Assembly: GCA_026400105.1 (NCBI GenBank)
Contig: JAPLPQ010000078.1
Span: forward strand, 1-57,652
From: Burkholderiales bacterium
GTDB lineage: Bacteria > Pseudomonadota > Gammaproteobacteria > Burkholderiales > Burkholderiaceae_C
Direction: 5' to 3'
DNA length: 57,652 nucleotides
Below are positions 26,422-35,716 of the stretch, one piece after another; within the stretch, counting starts at the first letter, position 1, and the number at the start of each line of letters is the position of its first letter. The translations under genes were made by a program, and so were the position numbers. Under the pieces are notes generated by a model. That model was not told the DNA's origin and did no database searches. It was given only the letters and a program-made list of their open reading frames with translations.

Positions 26422-27333
26422 ATGAGCATCCACTACCCCTTGAGCGTCCGGCTGGTCGAGGTCGGGCCGCGCGACGGCCTGCAAAACGAGAAGCAGCCGC
26501 TGCCGGCTGCAGTCAAGATCGAACTGGTGCAGCGCCTGCAGGCTGCCGGCCTGCGCGAGATCGAGGTCACGAGCTATGTCAGCCCGAAATGGGTGCCGCA
26601 GATGGCCGACAACCACCAGGTCATGAGCGGCATCGAGCGCCGCGCCGGCGTGCGCTATTCGGTGCTGACGCCCAACCTCAAGGGCTTCGAGGCCGCGCTG
26701 GCCGACCGGCCCGACGAGATCGTCGTCTTCGGCGCCGCCAGCGAGGCCTTCAGCCAGAAGAACATCAACTGCAGCATCGCCGAGAGCATGGATCGCTTCG
26801 CGCCGGTCGTGCAGGCCGCGCTGGCTGCCGGCATCCAGGTGCGCGGCGCCATGAGCTGCACGGTCGGCTGCCCCTACGAGGGCGAGATCGCGCCCGAGCG
26901 GGTCGAAATGCTGGCCGGTCTCATGAAGGCCATCGGCGTGCAGCGGGTCGATGTCGCCGATACCATCGGCGTCGGCACCCCGCTCAAGGTGCAGCGTGCG
27001 ATCGAGGCCACGCTAAGGCATTACGAGCTCGACCAGGTCAGCGGCCATTTCCACGACACCTATGGCCAGGCCCTCAGCAACACCCTGGCCGCGCTGCAGC
27101 TGGGGGTCTGGAACTTCCAGTCATCGGTGGCGGGACTGGGCGGCTGTCCCTATGCCAAGGGTGCGACCGGCAACGTCGCGACCGAGGACCTGGTCTACCT
27201 GTTGCACGGTATGGGCATCGAGACCGGCATCGACCTCGACGCGCTGGTCGACGCCGGCGCCTTCATCAGCGCGGCGCTGGGCCGGCCGACCCATTCGCGC
27301 GTGGCGCGGGCCTTGCTGGCCAGGCGCGGCTGA
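26422..27333 (+). CDS. liuE: Hydroxymethylglutaryl-CoA lyase
   Basis: A 303-residue DRE-TIM metallolyase. VEVGPRDGLQNEKQPLP at the start holds the catalytic Arg-Asp pair, HFHDTYGQALSN carries metal-binding histidines and the C-terminal GCPYAKGATGNVATED loop has the catalytic cysteine (GLGGCPYA). It cleaves HMG-CoA to acetoacetate and acetyl-CoA, the last step of the leucine pathway. An AGGAG site precedes the ATG. It ends the operon, and a strong bidirectional terminator follows. Confidence 0.94.
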   Translation: MSIHYPLSVRLVEVGPRDGLQNEKQPLPAAVKIELVQRLQAAGLREIEVTSYVSPKWVPQMADNHQVMSGIERRAGVRYSVLTPNLKGFEAALADRPDEIVVFGAASEAFSQKNINCSIAESMDRFAPVVQAALAAGIQVRGAMSCTVGCPYEGEIAPERVEMLAGLMKAIGVQRVDVADTIGVGTPLKVQRAIEATLRHYELDQVSGHFHDTYGQALSNTLAALQLGVWNFQSSVAGLGGCPYAKGATGNVATEDLVYLLHGMGIETGIDLDALVDAGAFISAALGRPTHSRVARALLARRG

Positions 27334-27351
27334 CAAGATCAGTTCAGCAAC

Positions 27352-27388
27352 AAAAAACCCCTGGGCCACAAGGCTGCAGGGGTTTTTT
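27352..27388. terminator. Bidirectional intrinsic terminator (liuE/adk)
   Basis: AAAAAACCCCTG and CAGGGGTTTTTT are perfectly complementary and separated by 13 nt, giving a GC stem with a T-run on both strands. It stands between the convergent liuE and adk genes. Confidence 0.9.
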
Positions 27389-27423
27389 CACATGCTACAG
27401 GCCGCAGGGGCCTGTGCCGTGGA

Positions 27424-28185
<762 letters not shown>

Positions 28186-28221
28186 TTACTGCGGGAACAT
28201 CCTCGGGTCCCCCGCCAGGCT

Positions 28222-29022
28222 TCAGGCCAGGGTCGCGAAGATCTCGCGCACCCGCTCGAGGTCGGCCTGCGTGTCCACGCCCGGGCCCGGTGCCTGCTCG
28301 CAGACATGGACCGCGATGCGTTCGCCATGCCAGAGCACGCGCAGCTGTTCGAGCGACTCGCATTGCTCGGTCGGGGCCGGCTCCAGGCCGGGAAACTGCT
28401 TGAGAAAGCCGACCCGGTAGCCGTAGATGCCGACATGGCGCAGCGGTGCCGGCTGCTCGGGCAGATCGACCAGGCCCGAACTCCAGGCCTCGGCCATGCC
28501 GTCGCGCCACCAGGGGATCGGCGCCCGGCTGAAGTACTGTGCCGTGCTGCGCCGGTCCAGCACCACCTTGACCACGTTCGGGTTGGCGAATTCGGCCGCA
28601 TGGGCAATCGCATGCGCGGCCGTGCTCATGACGCAGTCGGGGCGGCGCTGCAGTTCGGCTGCGACCGCCTCGATCAGCGCCGGGTCCATTAGCGGCTCGT
28701 CGCCCTGCACGTTGACCACGATCGCGTCATCGGGCAGGCCGAGCAGGGTGCAGGCCTCGGCCAGCCGGTCGCTGCCGCTCGGGTGGTCGGCGCGTGTCAG
28801 CAGGGCATCGACGCCGGCCGCGCGGCAGGCTTCCAGGATCTGCAGGTCGTCGGTCGCGACCACGCAGGAGATGGCCCGGCTCAGGCGCACGCGCTCGGCC
28901 ACGCGCACGATCATCGGCTGGCCGCAGATGTCGGCCAGCGGCTTGTTGCGCAGCCGGCTCGAGGCCAGCCGGGCCGGGATCAGCACATGGAACGGTGCGC
29001 TGCGCTCGGCTGCGGCACTCAT
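28222..29022 (-). CDS. kdsB: 3-deoxy-manno-octulosonate cytidylyltransferase
   Basis: A 266-residue nucleotidyltransferase that joins Kdo to CMP, making the activated Kdo donor for lipopolysaccharide inner core. The N-terminal [20 protein letters not shown] is the CTP-binding motif, [11 protein letters not shown] holds a metal-binding aspartate, and [15 protein letters not shown] is the sugar-binding region. Its ATG overlaps the stop codon of trm112 as ATGA, so the two are coupled. Part of the lpxK-trm112-kdsB lipid A/Kdo unit. Confidence 0.95.
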   Translation of the reverse strand: MSAAAERSAPFHVLIPARLASSRLRNKPLADICGQPMIVRVAERVRLSRAISCVVATDDLQILEACRAAGVDALLTRADHPSGSDRLAEACTLLGLPDDAIVVNVQGDEPLMDPALIEAVAAELQRRPDCVMSTAAHAIAHAAEFANPNVVKVVLDRRSTAQYFSRAPIPWWRDGMAEAWSSGLVDLPEQPAPLRHVGIYGYRVGFLKQFPGLEPAPTEQCESLEQLRVLWHGERIAVHVCEQAPGPGVDTQADLERVREIFATLA

Positions 29023-29228
29023 ACGATCGGGCTGACGCTGCGGGCCAGGCGCTCGGCTTCTTCCTCGCCGATTTCGCGCGCTTCGTTCTCGAGCAGGATC
29101 GGAATCCCGTCGCGCACCGGATAGGCCAGGCGCGCGCTGCGCGAGGCGAGTTCCTGCGATTCGCGCAGGTAGATCAGGGGGCCCTTGGTGACGGGGCAGA
29201 CCAGCAATTCAAGCAGTTTGGCGTCCAT
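29019..29228 (-). CDS. Trm112-family small protein (YcaR-like)
   Basis: A 69-residue protein of the Trm112 (UPF0434) family: [20 protein letters not shown], then [20 protein letters not shown]. Bacterial members are found between lpxK and kdsB, but their job is uncertain. Eukaryotic and archaeal Trm112 activate methyltransferases. Only one cysteine of the usual zinc-type pair is present here (VCPVT). It overlaps lpxK by 20 bp and kdsB by 4 bp, which points to tight cotranslation. Confidence 0.87.
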   Translation of the reverse strand: MDAKLLELLVCPVTKGPLIYLRESQELASRSARLAYPVRDGIPILLENEAREIGEEEAERLARSVSPIV

Positions 29229-30360
29229 GAGCGAATGATAGTCGTTCCCGTACCCGGTTCAGCGCCAGATCGAGCTGATGCCAGAACTCGGGCGCCGGCT
29301 CCTGCTCGAGCGGCACCGCCCAGACCTCGAGCCCGGGCTGGCCGGCCAGCAGCGGGAACAGCTTGACCGCGTCCTTCTCGGTGCAGAGCCAGCGCAGTCC
29401 CGGCGACGGTTCCGGTCGGACGGCAGATTCGGCTGTCGAGGGAGTCGTCGCTTGCTGCCCCTGCAGCGCGGCCAGCAGCGCGGCGCCGTCGGCATGGTCG
29501 GGCAGCTCCAGCGTCTGCGCCAGCTGCAGGCCGCGTGCGCGCAGCATCTCGAAGAAGCGCTGCGGCTGGGCGATGCCGGCCAGCGCCCCGACCGGGCCGC
29601 CGCCCGGCAGCGCGAAGTCGGACAGCGGGCGCCGCGCGCCATGCGGGTCGATGGCTTCGGCCGCGAGCTCGCGCCGCGCCAGATGGACCGAACCACCGGC
29701 CTGCGCGGCCGGCAGCGGCGACAGCTCGACATCGGGCCTGGCCGTGCGCAGCACCAGCAGCTCATCCCCCTGGCCTTGACCCCAGGCGCGCGCCGGCCAG
29801 GGCTCGCGCAGCAGGCCGGCCGGCAGCAGCCAGCCGTTGCCGCAGCCGCGCTCGTCGAACACGACTACGGTCAGGTCGCGCGCCAGCGCCCAGTGCTGCA
29901 TGCCGTCATCGCAGACCAGGATGTCGAGCCCGGGGTGGCGCGCCAGCAGCAGCCGGCCGGCCTCGGCGCGGCGGCGTCCGACGGCCAGCGGCGCGCCGGT
30001 GGCGCGCGCAATCAGCAGCGGCTCGTCGCCGGCTTCGCGGCTGCTGCTGTCGGGGCCGATCTCGCGGCAGTCGTCGCCCTCGCGGCCGTAGCCGCGCGAG
30101 ATCACGCCCGGCGTCCAGCCGCGCTCGCGCAGATGGCGCAGCAGCGCGATCACGGTCGGCGTCTTGCCGGCACCGCCCACCACCACGTTGCCGACCACCA
30201 GCACCGGCACCGGCAGCCGTTCGCTGCGCTTGATGCCGCTGCGGTAGGCCAGCCGGCGCAACCCCATCAGCGCCGCGTAGAGCTGCGAGACTGGCCAGAG
30301 CAGGGCGGCCAGCGGCCCGCGGCGCTGCCAGGCCTGCAGCAGTCGGGACGACAGCGTCAT
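29209..30360 (-). CDS. lpxK: Tetraacyldisaccharide 4'-kinase
   Basis: A 383-residue inner-membrane-associated kinase that adds the 4'-phosphate in lipid A synthesis. The N-terminal segment ([19 protein letters not shown]) anchors it to the membrane, [20 protein letters not shown] holds the P-loop, and [16 protein letters not shown] contains the conserved Asp and His catalytic region. The segment around residues 285-320 ([20 protein letters not shown]) looks like a low-complexity insertion and makes it somewhat longer than E. coli LpxK. Its ATG overlaps the stop codon of a short upstream frame as ATGA. Confidence 0.93.
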   Translation of the reverse strand: MTLSSRLLQAWQRRGPLAALLWPVSQLYAALMGLRRLAYRSGIKRSERLPVPVLVVGNVVVGGAGKTPTVIALLRHLRERGWTPGVISRGYGREGDDCREIGPDSSSREAGDEPLLIARATGAPLAVGRRRAEAGRLLLARHPGLDILVCDDGMQHWALARDLTVVVFDERGCGNGWLLPAGLLREPWPARAWGQGQGDELLVLRTARPDVELSPLPAAQAGGSVHLARRELAAEAIDPHGARRPLSDFALPGGGPVGALAGIAQPQRFFEMLRARGLQLAQTLELPDHADGAALLAALQGQQATTPSTAESAVRPEPSPGLRWLCTEKDAVKLFPLLAGQPGLEVWAVPLEQEPAPEFWHQLDLALNRVRERLSFAHGRQTA

Positions 30361-30458
30361 GCCTGCGGCCCCAACGCCGCGCGGCGCTCGACTGGCAGCA
30401 GGATCGGGTTGACATCGGCCCGCAAGGCTGGCGCGCGGCTGGACAATTGAAGCTTCAT
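30357..30458 (-). CDS. Small reading frame coupled to lpxK (33 aa)
   Basis: The frame starts at an ATG (30458) after the ABC exporter gene and ends in a TGA that overlaps the lpxK ATG as ATGA. The product would be MKLQLSSRAPALRADVNPIL followed by [13 protein letters not shown]. Upstream (CTTTCTTCAG) there is no ribosome binding site. The position between exporter and lpxK is where exbB/exbD sit in many Burkholderiales, but this sequence is not ExbD. It could be a coupling leader, a remnant or chance. I cannot assign a function. Confidence 0.35.
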   Translation of the reverse strand: MKLQLSSRAPALRADVNPILLPVERRAALGPQA

Positions 30459-30504
30459 CTGAAGAAAGGCTGAAAGCTGGAAAACTGAATCGGTCGTGCC
30501 AGGG

Positions 30505-32286
30505 TCAGGGCATGAGCTGCAAGGTCGCCATCCGGGCATAGACCCCGCCGGCTGCCATCAGGGTCTCGTGCCGGCCCTGCTCGACGATGCGCCCCTGGTC
30601 GAGCACGATGATGCGGTCGGCCTGCTGCACGGTCGAGAGCCGGTGCGCGATCACCAGCGTCGTGCGGTCGCGCATGGCGGCGCTCAGCGCGGCCTGGACC
30701 ATGTGCTCGCTTTCGGCGTCGAGCGCGCTGGTCGCCTCGTCGAGCAGCAGCAAGGGCGGGTTCTTGAGCAGCGCGCGCGCGATCGCGATGCGCTGGCGCT
30801 GTCCGCCCGACAGCCGCACGCCCCGCTCGCCGAGGAAGCTGTCGTAGCCGTCCGGCAGGGCCTCGATGAAGTCGTGTGCGAACGCGGCCCGCGCGGCGGC
30901 CTTGACCTCGGCGTCGCTCGCCTCGGGTCGGCCGTAGCGGATATTGTCCAGCGCCGTGCCCGAGAACAGCACCGCGTCCTGCGGCACGATGCCGATGCGT
31001 TGGCGCAGGTCGTCGAGTGCCAGCCGCTGGATCGGTTGGCCGTCGAGCAGGATCTGGCCCTGCCCGGGGTCGTAGCAGCGCAGCAGCAACTGGAACACCG
31101 TGCTCTTGCCCGCCCCGCTGGCGCCGACCAGGGCGATGGTTTCGCCGGCCTCGACCTCGAGCGTGACATCCTGCAGCGCCGCGGTAGCCGGGCGCGACGG
31201 GTAGTGGAAAGTCACCGCCTGCAGCGCGATCCGGCTGCCGCCGGCGTGCCACCGCGCGGGCAGCGGGTCGGGCGGCGAGCTGATCGGCGAGCGGGCCGAC
31301 AGCAGCTCCATCAGCCGCTCGGTGGCGCCCGCTGCGCGCAACAGGTCGCCATAGACCTCGCCCAGCACGGCCACCGCACCGGCCAGGATCAGGGTGTAGA
31401 ACACCGTCTGGCCCAGCTGGCCGGCGCTGATCCGGCCCGCCAGCACCGCCTGGCTGCCCTGGTAGAGCGCCCACAGCAGCAGCGCCGAGCTCGCGATGAT
31501 CACGAACGCCACCAGCAGCGCGCGCGAGTGCGAGCGCTGCGCGGCGGTCTGGAAGGCCCGCTCGGTCGCGGCCTCGAAGCGGGCCGCCTCGCGCGCCTGC
31601 GCCGTGAAGCTCTGCACCACGGCGATCGCGTCGAGCCGCTCGGCCGCCAGCGCGCTGGTGTCGGCGATCCGGTCCTGGCTGGCGCGCGAGAGCTTGCGCA
31701 CGCGCCGGCCAAAGCCCATCGCGGGCAGCACCACCAGCAGGATCAGCAAGCCGACCTGGACCATCACATAGGGGTTGGTCCAGACCAGCATCACGAGCGC
31801 CCCGAGGCCCATGACGGCATTGCGCAGTCCCATCGACAGCGAGGAGCCGATCACGGTCTGGACCAGGGTGGTGTCGGTCGTCAGGCGCGACAGCACCTCG
31901 CCGGTCGGGGTGGTCTCGAAGAACTCGGGGCTTTGCTCGAGCACATGGGCGTAGACCGCCTGGCGCAGGTCGGCCGTGACGCGCTCGCCCAGCCAGCTGA
32001 CCAGATAGAAGCGCGCGGCCGAGAACAGCCCGAGTCCGACCGCGACCAGGAACAGCAGGCCGAAGCGTTCGCTCAGCTGCTGGCTGCGGATGTTGCCGCT
32101 CGAGGACAGCGCCGTGTCGATCAGTCCGCGCAGCGCGACCGGAAACAGCAGCGTCGCCGCCGCCGCCAGCAGCAGAAACAGCGCCGCCAGCAGCAGCCGG
32201 CCGCGATAGGGCCGCAGGAAGGGCAGCAGGCCGCCGAGGGCGCGTGGTGCGCCGGCAGCGCGTGCAGGCTGGGCAGATGGCTTCAT
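30505..32286 (-). CDS. ABC exporter, MsbA-related (fused membrane and ATPase domains)
   Basis: A 593-residue half-transporter. Six membrane helices cover about residues 25-310, starting LLPFLRPYRGRLLLAALFLL. The ATPase domain has Walker A LVGASGAGKSTVF, signature LSGGQRQRIAIARAL, Walker B LLLLDEATSALD and the switch histidine in VIAHRLSTV. It must act as a homodimer. It resembles the MsbA-related subfamily (of the TIGR02204 type) more than true MsbA. Its position upstream of lpxK suggests lipid A or another lipid, as with E. coli msbA-lpxK, but that is an inference from location. No fault in motifs. It lies 9 nt downstream of the MFS gene on the same strand. Confidence 0.87.
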   Translation of the reverse strand: MKPSAQPARAAGAPRALGGLLPFLRPYRGRLLLAALFLLLAAAATLLFPVALRGLIDTALSSSGNIRSQQLSERFGLLFLVAVGLGLFSAARFYLVSWLGERVTADLRQAVYAHVLEQSPEFFETTPTGEVLSRLTTDTTLVQTVIGSSLSMGLRNAVMGLGALVMLVWTNPYVMVQVGLLILLVVLPAMGFGRRVRKLSRASQDRIADTSALAAERLDAIAVVQSFTAQAREAARFEAATERAFQTAAQRSHSRALLVAFVIIASSALLLWALYQGSQAVLAGRISAGQLGQTVFYTLILAGAVAVLGEVYGDLLRAAGATERLMELLSARSPISSPPDPLPARWHAGGSRIALQAVTFHYPSRPATAALQDVTLEVEAGETIALVGASGAGKSTVFQLLLRCYDPGQGQILLDGQPIQRLALDDLRQRIGIVPQDAVLFSGTALDNIRYGRPEASDAEVKAAARAAFAHDFIEALPDGYDSFLGERGVRLSGGQRQRIAIARALLKNPPLLLLDEATSALDAESEHMVQAALSAAMRDRTTLVIAHRLSTVQQADRIIVLDQGRIVEQGRHETLMAAGGVYARMATLQLMP

Positions 32287-32295
32287 GCTGCGAGT

Positions 32296-33513
32296 CTATG
32301 CGCTGCGACCCGGTGCGCGCTGCCAGCTCGCTGCCGCCACCGATCCCGCCAGCAGCTGGGCCAGGATCATGATCGCGACCACGCCGCCCCAGCCCTGGCT
32401 TTCGTAGCCCAGGCCCGCGACCCAGGCCGCGAGCGCGCCGCCCGAGTAGTAGCTCATGTTGTAGAGCCCGGTCGCCAGCGAGCGGCCCTGGCTCACATGG
32501 CCGGCAATGAAGCTGATGGTGCTGGCCTGGCAGACGAAGATGGCCGAGGAGCAGATCGCCAGACCCAGGATCACGGGCAGCAGCGTCGGCAGCAGCGTCA
32601 GCAGCAGTCCGCCACTCGAGACCAGCAGCGCGATGAGCAGGGTGCGCAGGAAGCCCCAGCGCTGGATCAGCCGGCCCGCCAGCGGCGTCACCAGCACGCC
32701 CAGCAGGTAGACCGTGAACACATTGGCCAGGCCGGCGGCCGAGAGCCTGAACGGCGCACCCGCCAGATGCAGGTTGACATAGGTGAAGGTGCCCACCAGC
32801 GAGAACAGCACGCAAAAGCCCACCGCGCAGGCCGCCAGCAGGCGCGGGTTGCCCAGATGGCTGCGCAAGCTCGCCCGCGCGCTGCGCCAGTCGCGGCTCG
32901 GCACGAAATGGCGCGAGCGCGGCAGCCGCCACAGCACCAGTAAGCCCCCGCCCAGGGTCAGCAGCGCCAGCGTCAGGAAAGCACCCTGCCAGCCCCACCA
33001 GTGCGCGGCATGGCCGGCTATGAAGCGCCCGGAAAAGCCGCCCATGACGCTGCCGGCGACATAGGTGCTGATCATGCGCGCCACGCCACCCGTTGCCTGG
33101 AATTCCTCGGCCAGATAGGCCATCAGCACCACCACGATGCCCGGCACGGCCAGTCCCTGCAGGAAGCGCAGCGCGATGACCTGGTTCAGGCTGCCGGCCA
33201 GCGGAATCAGCACCGTCGGCAGCACCAGCGCGAACAGCGAGGTGCAGATCAGCCCCTTGCGGCCCCAGGCGTCCGACAGCAGTCCCATGAAGGGCGACAG
33301 CAGCGCCACCGCCAGGATCGTGGCGCCGACCGTCAGGCCGGCCTGCACCGGGCTGGCGTCGAAGTCGGCCATCAGCAGCGGCAGCACCGACTGCATCGCG
33401 TAGACGTTGATGAAGGCAATGCAGCCGATCAGCCAGACGATCGAGCGCGAGGCAAGCGGGGGCGGGGCCGGGTCGTCCTGGTGTCGCCGCGCCAGCAGGC
33501 CGGGCTCAGACAT
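32296..33513 (-). CDS. MFS transporter (YnfM-like drug/metabolite exporter)
   Basis: A 405-residue major facilitator with about 12 membrane helices; the first reads IVWLIGCIAFINVYAMQSVL. The loop 2-3 motif GLLSDAWGRKGLI is the MFS motif A. The YnfM/YajR type of exporter is the closest match by memory. Its ATG overlaps the end of the Bcr/CflA gene (ATGTCTGA, 8 bp), so both are in one operon and probably translated together. The substrate is unknown. A two-MFS operon is unusual. Confidence 0.83.
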   Translation of the reverse strand: MSEPGLLARRHQDDPAPPPLASRSIVWLIGCIAFINVYAMQSVLPLLMADFDASPVQAGLTVGATILAVALLSPFMGLLSDAWGRKGLICTSLFALVLPTVLIPLAGSLNQVIALRFLQGLAVPGIVVVLMAYLAEEFQATGGVARMISTYVAGSVMGGFSGRFIAGHAAHWWGWQGAFLTLALLTLGGGLLVLWRLPRSRHFVPSRDWRSARASLRSHLGNPRLLAACAVGFCVLFSLVGTFTYVNLHLAGAPFRLSAAGLANVFTVYLLGVLVTPLAGRLIQRWGFLRTLLIALLVSSGGLLLTLLPTLLPVILGLAICSSAIFVCQASTISFIAGHVSQGRSLATGLYNMSYYSGGALAAWVAGLGYESQGWGGVVAIMILAQLLAGSVAAASWQRAPGRSA

Positions 33514-34711
33514 CGGTCAGCGCCGCCTGGCGTTGGCCCGTGAGCACCGCCAGGCCGAGCGCCCAGCTCGCCAGCGCGCAGCCGGCGATGCCCAGCACCA
33601 TCGCGAGCGGCTGGCCGCTGCCGAGCCAGCCGACCAGCAGCATCGCGAGCGCGCCGACCGCGAAGTGCAGGCTTCCCATCAGCGCTGCCGCCGTGCCGGC
33701 GATCGCGCCGTGCCGGTCCATCGCCAGCACCGACACGCCGGGCAGCGTCAGCCCCAGGCAGCCGTAGCCGACGAACAGCAGGCCGATCAGGGTCGCCAGC
33801 GGCGGCAGGCCGCCCCAGCAGGCCAGCGCGGCGCCCAGCATGCTGAGGGCAAAGCCGCTCAGGCTGGCGCGCATCAGCCGCGCCATGCCGAAGCGCCGCG
33901 ACAGCCAGGGGCCGAACTGGGCCGCACCGATGAAGGAGGCCGCGTTCAGCGCGAAGGCCAGGCTGAACTGGCGCGCCGACAGCCCGTAATGGTTGATCAG
34001 CACGAAGGAGGCGTTGGCCAGATAGACCATGAAGCCGGCCATGCCCAGGCCGCCGATCAGCACCATGGCCAGGAAATGGCGGTCGCGCAGCAGCAGGGCA
34101 TAGCCCGAGAAGGCGCTCGACCAGGAGCTCTGGCGGCGCTGCTCGCGCGGGCGGGTCTCCTTGAGCTCCAGGGTCGACAGCAGCCCGCCGATGGCCGCCA
34201 CGCCGGTGATGGCCCAGAACACGCTGCGCCAGCCGGCCAGGTCGATCAGCAGGCTACCGGCCAGCGGCGCCAGGATCGGCGAGACGCTGAACACCAGCAT
34301 CAGCAGCCCCATCATGCGCGTGGCCTCGTGCCCGGTGTAGAGGTCGCGCACCACGGCGCGCGGAATCACCGAGGCCGCACAGGCGCCCAGGCCCTGGATG
34401 AAGCGCAGCAGGATCAGGGTCTCGATGTCCTGCGCCAGCGCGCAGCCGATGCTGGCCAGGCCGAACAGGGCCAGGCCGGCGATCAGCGGACGCTTGCGGC
34501 CCAGCATGTCGGACAGCGGGCCATAGAACAGCTGACCGAACCCGAGCGCGACGAAGAAGGCCATCAGCGTCAGCTGCACGCTAGTGGCGGAGGCCTGCAG
34601 CTCATGGCCCATCGATGGCATGCCGGGCAGATACATGTCGATCGCGAACGGGCCGACCGCCTGCAGCAGGCCCAGGATCAGGGCCACGCGGCCGATCGAA
34701 TAGTCACGCAT
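33506..34711 (-). CDS. Multidrug efflux MFS transporter, Bcr/CflA family
   Basis: A 401-residue transporter with 12 predicted helices. RVALILGLLQAVGPFAIDMY then LPGMPSMGHELQA is the classic Bcr/CflA start, QLFYGPLSDMLGRKRPLIAG is the motif-A region and RFIQGLGACAASVIPRAVVRD is the antiporter motif C region. Members export bicyclomycin, chloramphenicol, sulfonamides or peptides by proton antiport. The start is ATG at 34711, and no ribosome binding site is obvious. A perfect palindrome (34742-34757) lies 30 nt upstream and may be the operator. It leads the two-MFS operon. Confidence 0.87.
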   Translation of the reverse strand: MRDYSIGRVALILGLLQAVGPFAIDMYLPGMPSMGHELQASATSVQLTLMAFFVALGFGQLFYGPLSDMLGRKRPLIAGLALFGLASIGCALAQDIETLILLRFIQGLGACAASVIPRAVVRDLYTGHEATRMMGLLMLVFSVSPILAPLAGSLLIDLAGWRSVFWAITGVAAIGGLLSTLELKETRPREQRRQSSWSSAFSGYALLLRDRHFLAMVLIGGLGMAGFMVYLANASFVLINHYGLSARQFSLAFALNAASFIGAAQFGPWLSRRFGMARLMRASLSGFALSMLGAALACWGGLPPLATLIGLLFVGYGCLGLTLPGVSVLAMDRHGAIAGTAAALMGSLHFAVGALAMLLVGWLGSGQPLAMVLGIAGCALASWALGLAVLTGQRQAALTDV

Positions 34712-34741
34712 CGACCGGGCACTCCTCGGGCTGGCCGGGCC

Positions 34742-34757
34742 TTGACTCCAGAGTCAA
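34742..34757. promoter_or_regulatory. 16-bp perfect palindrome upstream of the MFS operon
   Basis: TTGACTC, CA, GAGTCAA is a perfect 7-bp inverted repeat with a 2-bp centre, 30 nt before the Bcr/CflA ATG. The position suits a repressor operator of the TetR or MarR kind; the sequence also resembles MerR-type dyads. No regulator gene adjoins it. Confidence 0.45.
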
Positions 34758-34948
34758 TGCCAGGGTCAGAGGCGGGGTCAATGCCGGGGCAGGGCGCAGC
34801 CGGGGCAGCGAAACGGGAGTCGAGGCGGTCATGGGCAAAAATCAGGTGCTGGAGGTGGGAGGGCGCAGGAGGGCGCGGTGGCGACAGAATAAGGCATGCG
34901 GCCGGCCTGGGGTCTTGGACTGGGCGCCTGGCTGGATCGAGATTCCGA

Positions 34949-34964
34949 TTGACCGCAAGCGGTC
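34949..34964. promoter_or_regulatory. Palindrome upstream of sodB
   Basis: GACCGC, AA, GCGGTC (34951-34964) is a perfect 6-bp inverted repeat preceded by TT, lying 20 nt before the sodB -10-like hexamer at 34984-34989. It covers the place of a -35 element, so it may be an operator. Confidence 0.4.
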
Positions 34965-34983
34965 CAAGGCCATGTTTGTTTCC

Positions 34984-34989
34984 TACAAT
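34984..34989 (+). promoter_or_regulatory. Candidate -10 element of sodB
   Basis: TACAAT, 36 nt before the sodB ATG, differs from the consensus TATAAT at one base. No -35 hexamer is clear at 17 nt (GGTCCA). Confidence 0.45.
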
Positions 34990-35025
34990 CATCATTTGTT
35001 GCAACCCCCAACCTAGGACGCCTCT

Positions 35026-35607
35026 ATGGAACACACCCTGCCCGCACTGCCTTACGCAATCGATGCCCTGGCCCCCCATTACAGCCAGGAAACCCTGGAG
35101 TTCCACCACGGCAAGCACCACAATGCCTACGTGGTCAACCTGAACAACCTGCAAAAGGGCACCGACTTCGAGAACATGGACCTCGAGTCCATCGTCAAGG
35201 CCTCCAGCGGCGGCATCTACAACAACGCGGCCCAGATCTGGAACCACACCTTCTTCTGGAACTGCATGAAGCCCAACGGCGGCGGCGAGCCCACCGGCGC
35301 GCTGGCCGATGCCATCAACGCCAAGTTCGGCAGCTACGCCGCCTTCAAGGAAGCCTTCGTCAAGTCGGCCGTCGGCAACTTCGGTTCCGGCTGGACCTGG
35401 CTGGTCAAGAAGGCTGACGGCTCGGTCGACATCGTCAACATGGGCGCCGCCGGCACCCCGCTGACCACCGCCGACAAGGCCCTGCTGACCGTCGACGTCT
35501 GGGAACACGCCTACTACATCGACTACCGCAACATGCGTCCGAAGTTCGTCGAGACCTTCCTCGACAAGCTGGTCAACTGGTCGTTCGCCGAAGCCAACTT
35601 CGCCTGA
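35026..35607 (+). CDS. sodB: Superoxide dismutase [Fe]
   Basis: A 193-residue cytoplasmic superoxide dismutase. Metal ligands are H27 (FHHGKHHNAY), H74 (IWNHTFFWN), D157 and H161 (VDVWEHAYYIDY). The hydrogen-bonding glutamine at position 70 in AAQIWNH marks the iron type; manganese enzymes carry it in another place. GSGWTWLV is also typical. Length matches E. coli SodB. The AGGA site is weak (TAGGACG). Downstream is a strong terminator, so the gene is monocistronic. In many Burkholderiales xseA lies upstream, but here it is the divergent MFS operon. Confidence 0.95.
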   Translation: MEHTLPALPYAIDALAPHYSQETLEFHHGKHHNAYVVNLNNLQKGTDFENMDLESIVKASSGGIYNNAAQIWNHTFFWNCMKPNGGGEPTGALADAINAKFGSYAAFKEAFVKSAVGNFGSGWTWLVKKADGSVDIVNMGAAGTPLTTADKALLTVDVWEHAYYIDYRNMRPKFVETFLDKLVNWSFAEANFA

Positions 35608-35647
35608 TTGGCGGCGCGCGTGCTCAGGTCACGCGCGGCCGACAAAG

Positions 35648-35680
35648 AACCCGCAGCCTGCGACGGCCTGCGGGTTTTTT
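35648..35680. terminator. Intrinsic terminator of sodB
   Basis: AACCCGCAG and CTGCGGGTT are perfect complements with an 11-nt loop, followed by a T-run to 35680. It lies between sodB and the convergent DUF192 gene. Confidence 0.88.
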
Positions 35681-35716
35681 CGTTCTGGCGCCGGCTTGAG
35701 GCTGCTCGGGCTGCGC

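Larger units (their letters stand above)
34712..35025. other. Divergent control region between Bcr/CflA gene and sodB
   Basis: A 314-bp gap with no gene. It contains two palindromes, one near each gene (34742-34757 and 34949-34964), an imperfect repeat around 34751-34785 (GTCAATGCC, GTCAGAGGC, GTCAATGCC) and a -10-like TACAAT for sodB at 34984-34989. Confidence 0.6.

Noticed and set aside
24343-26616. Long minus-strand frame opposite liuD
   Set aside because: A shadow of the biotin carboxylase gene; no domain is recognisable, and it would overlap a real gene along its whole length.
30361-30504. exbD gene between the ABC exporter and lpxK
   Set aside because: Expected by gene order in related genomes, but no ExbD transmembrane segment or INLIPF-type motif is present in any frame.
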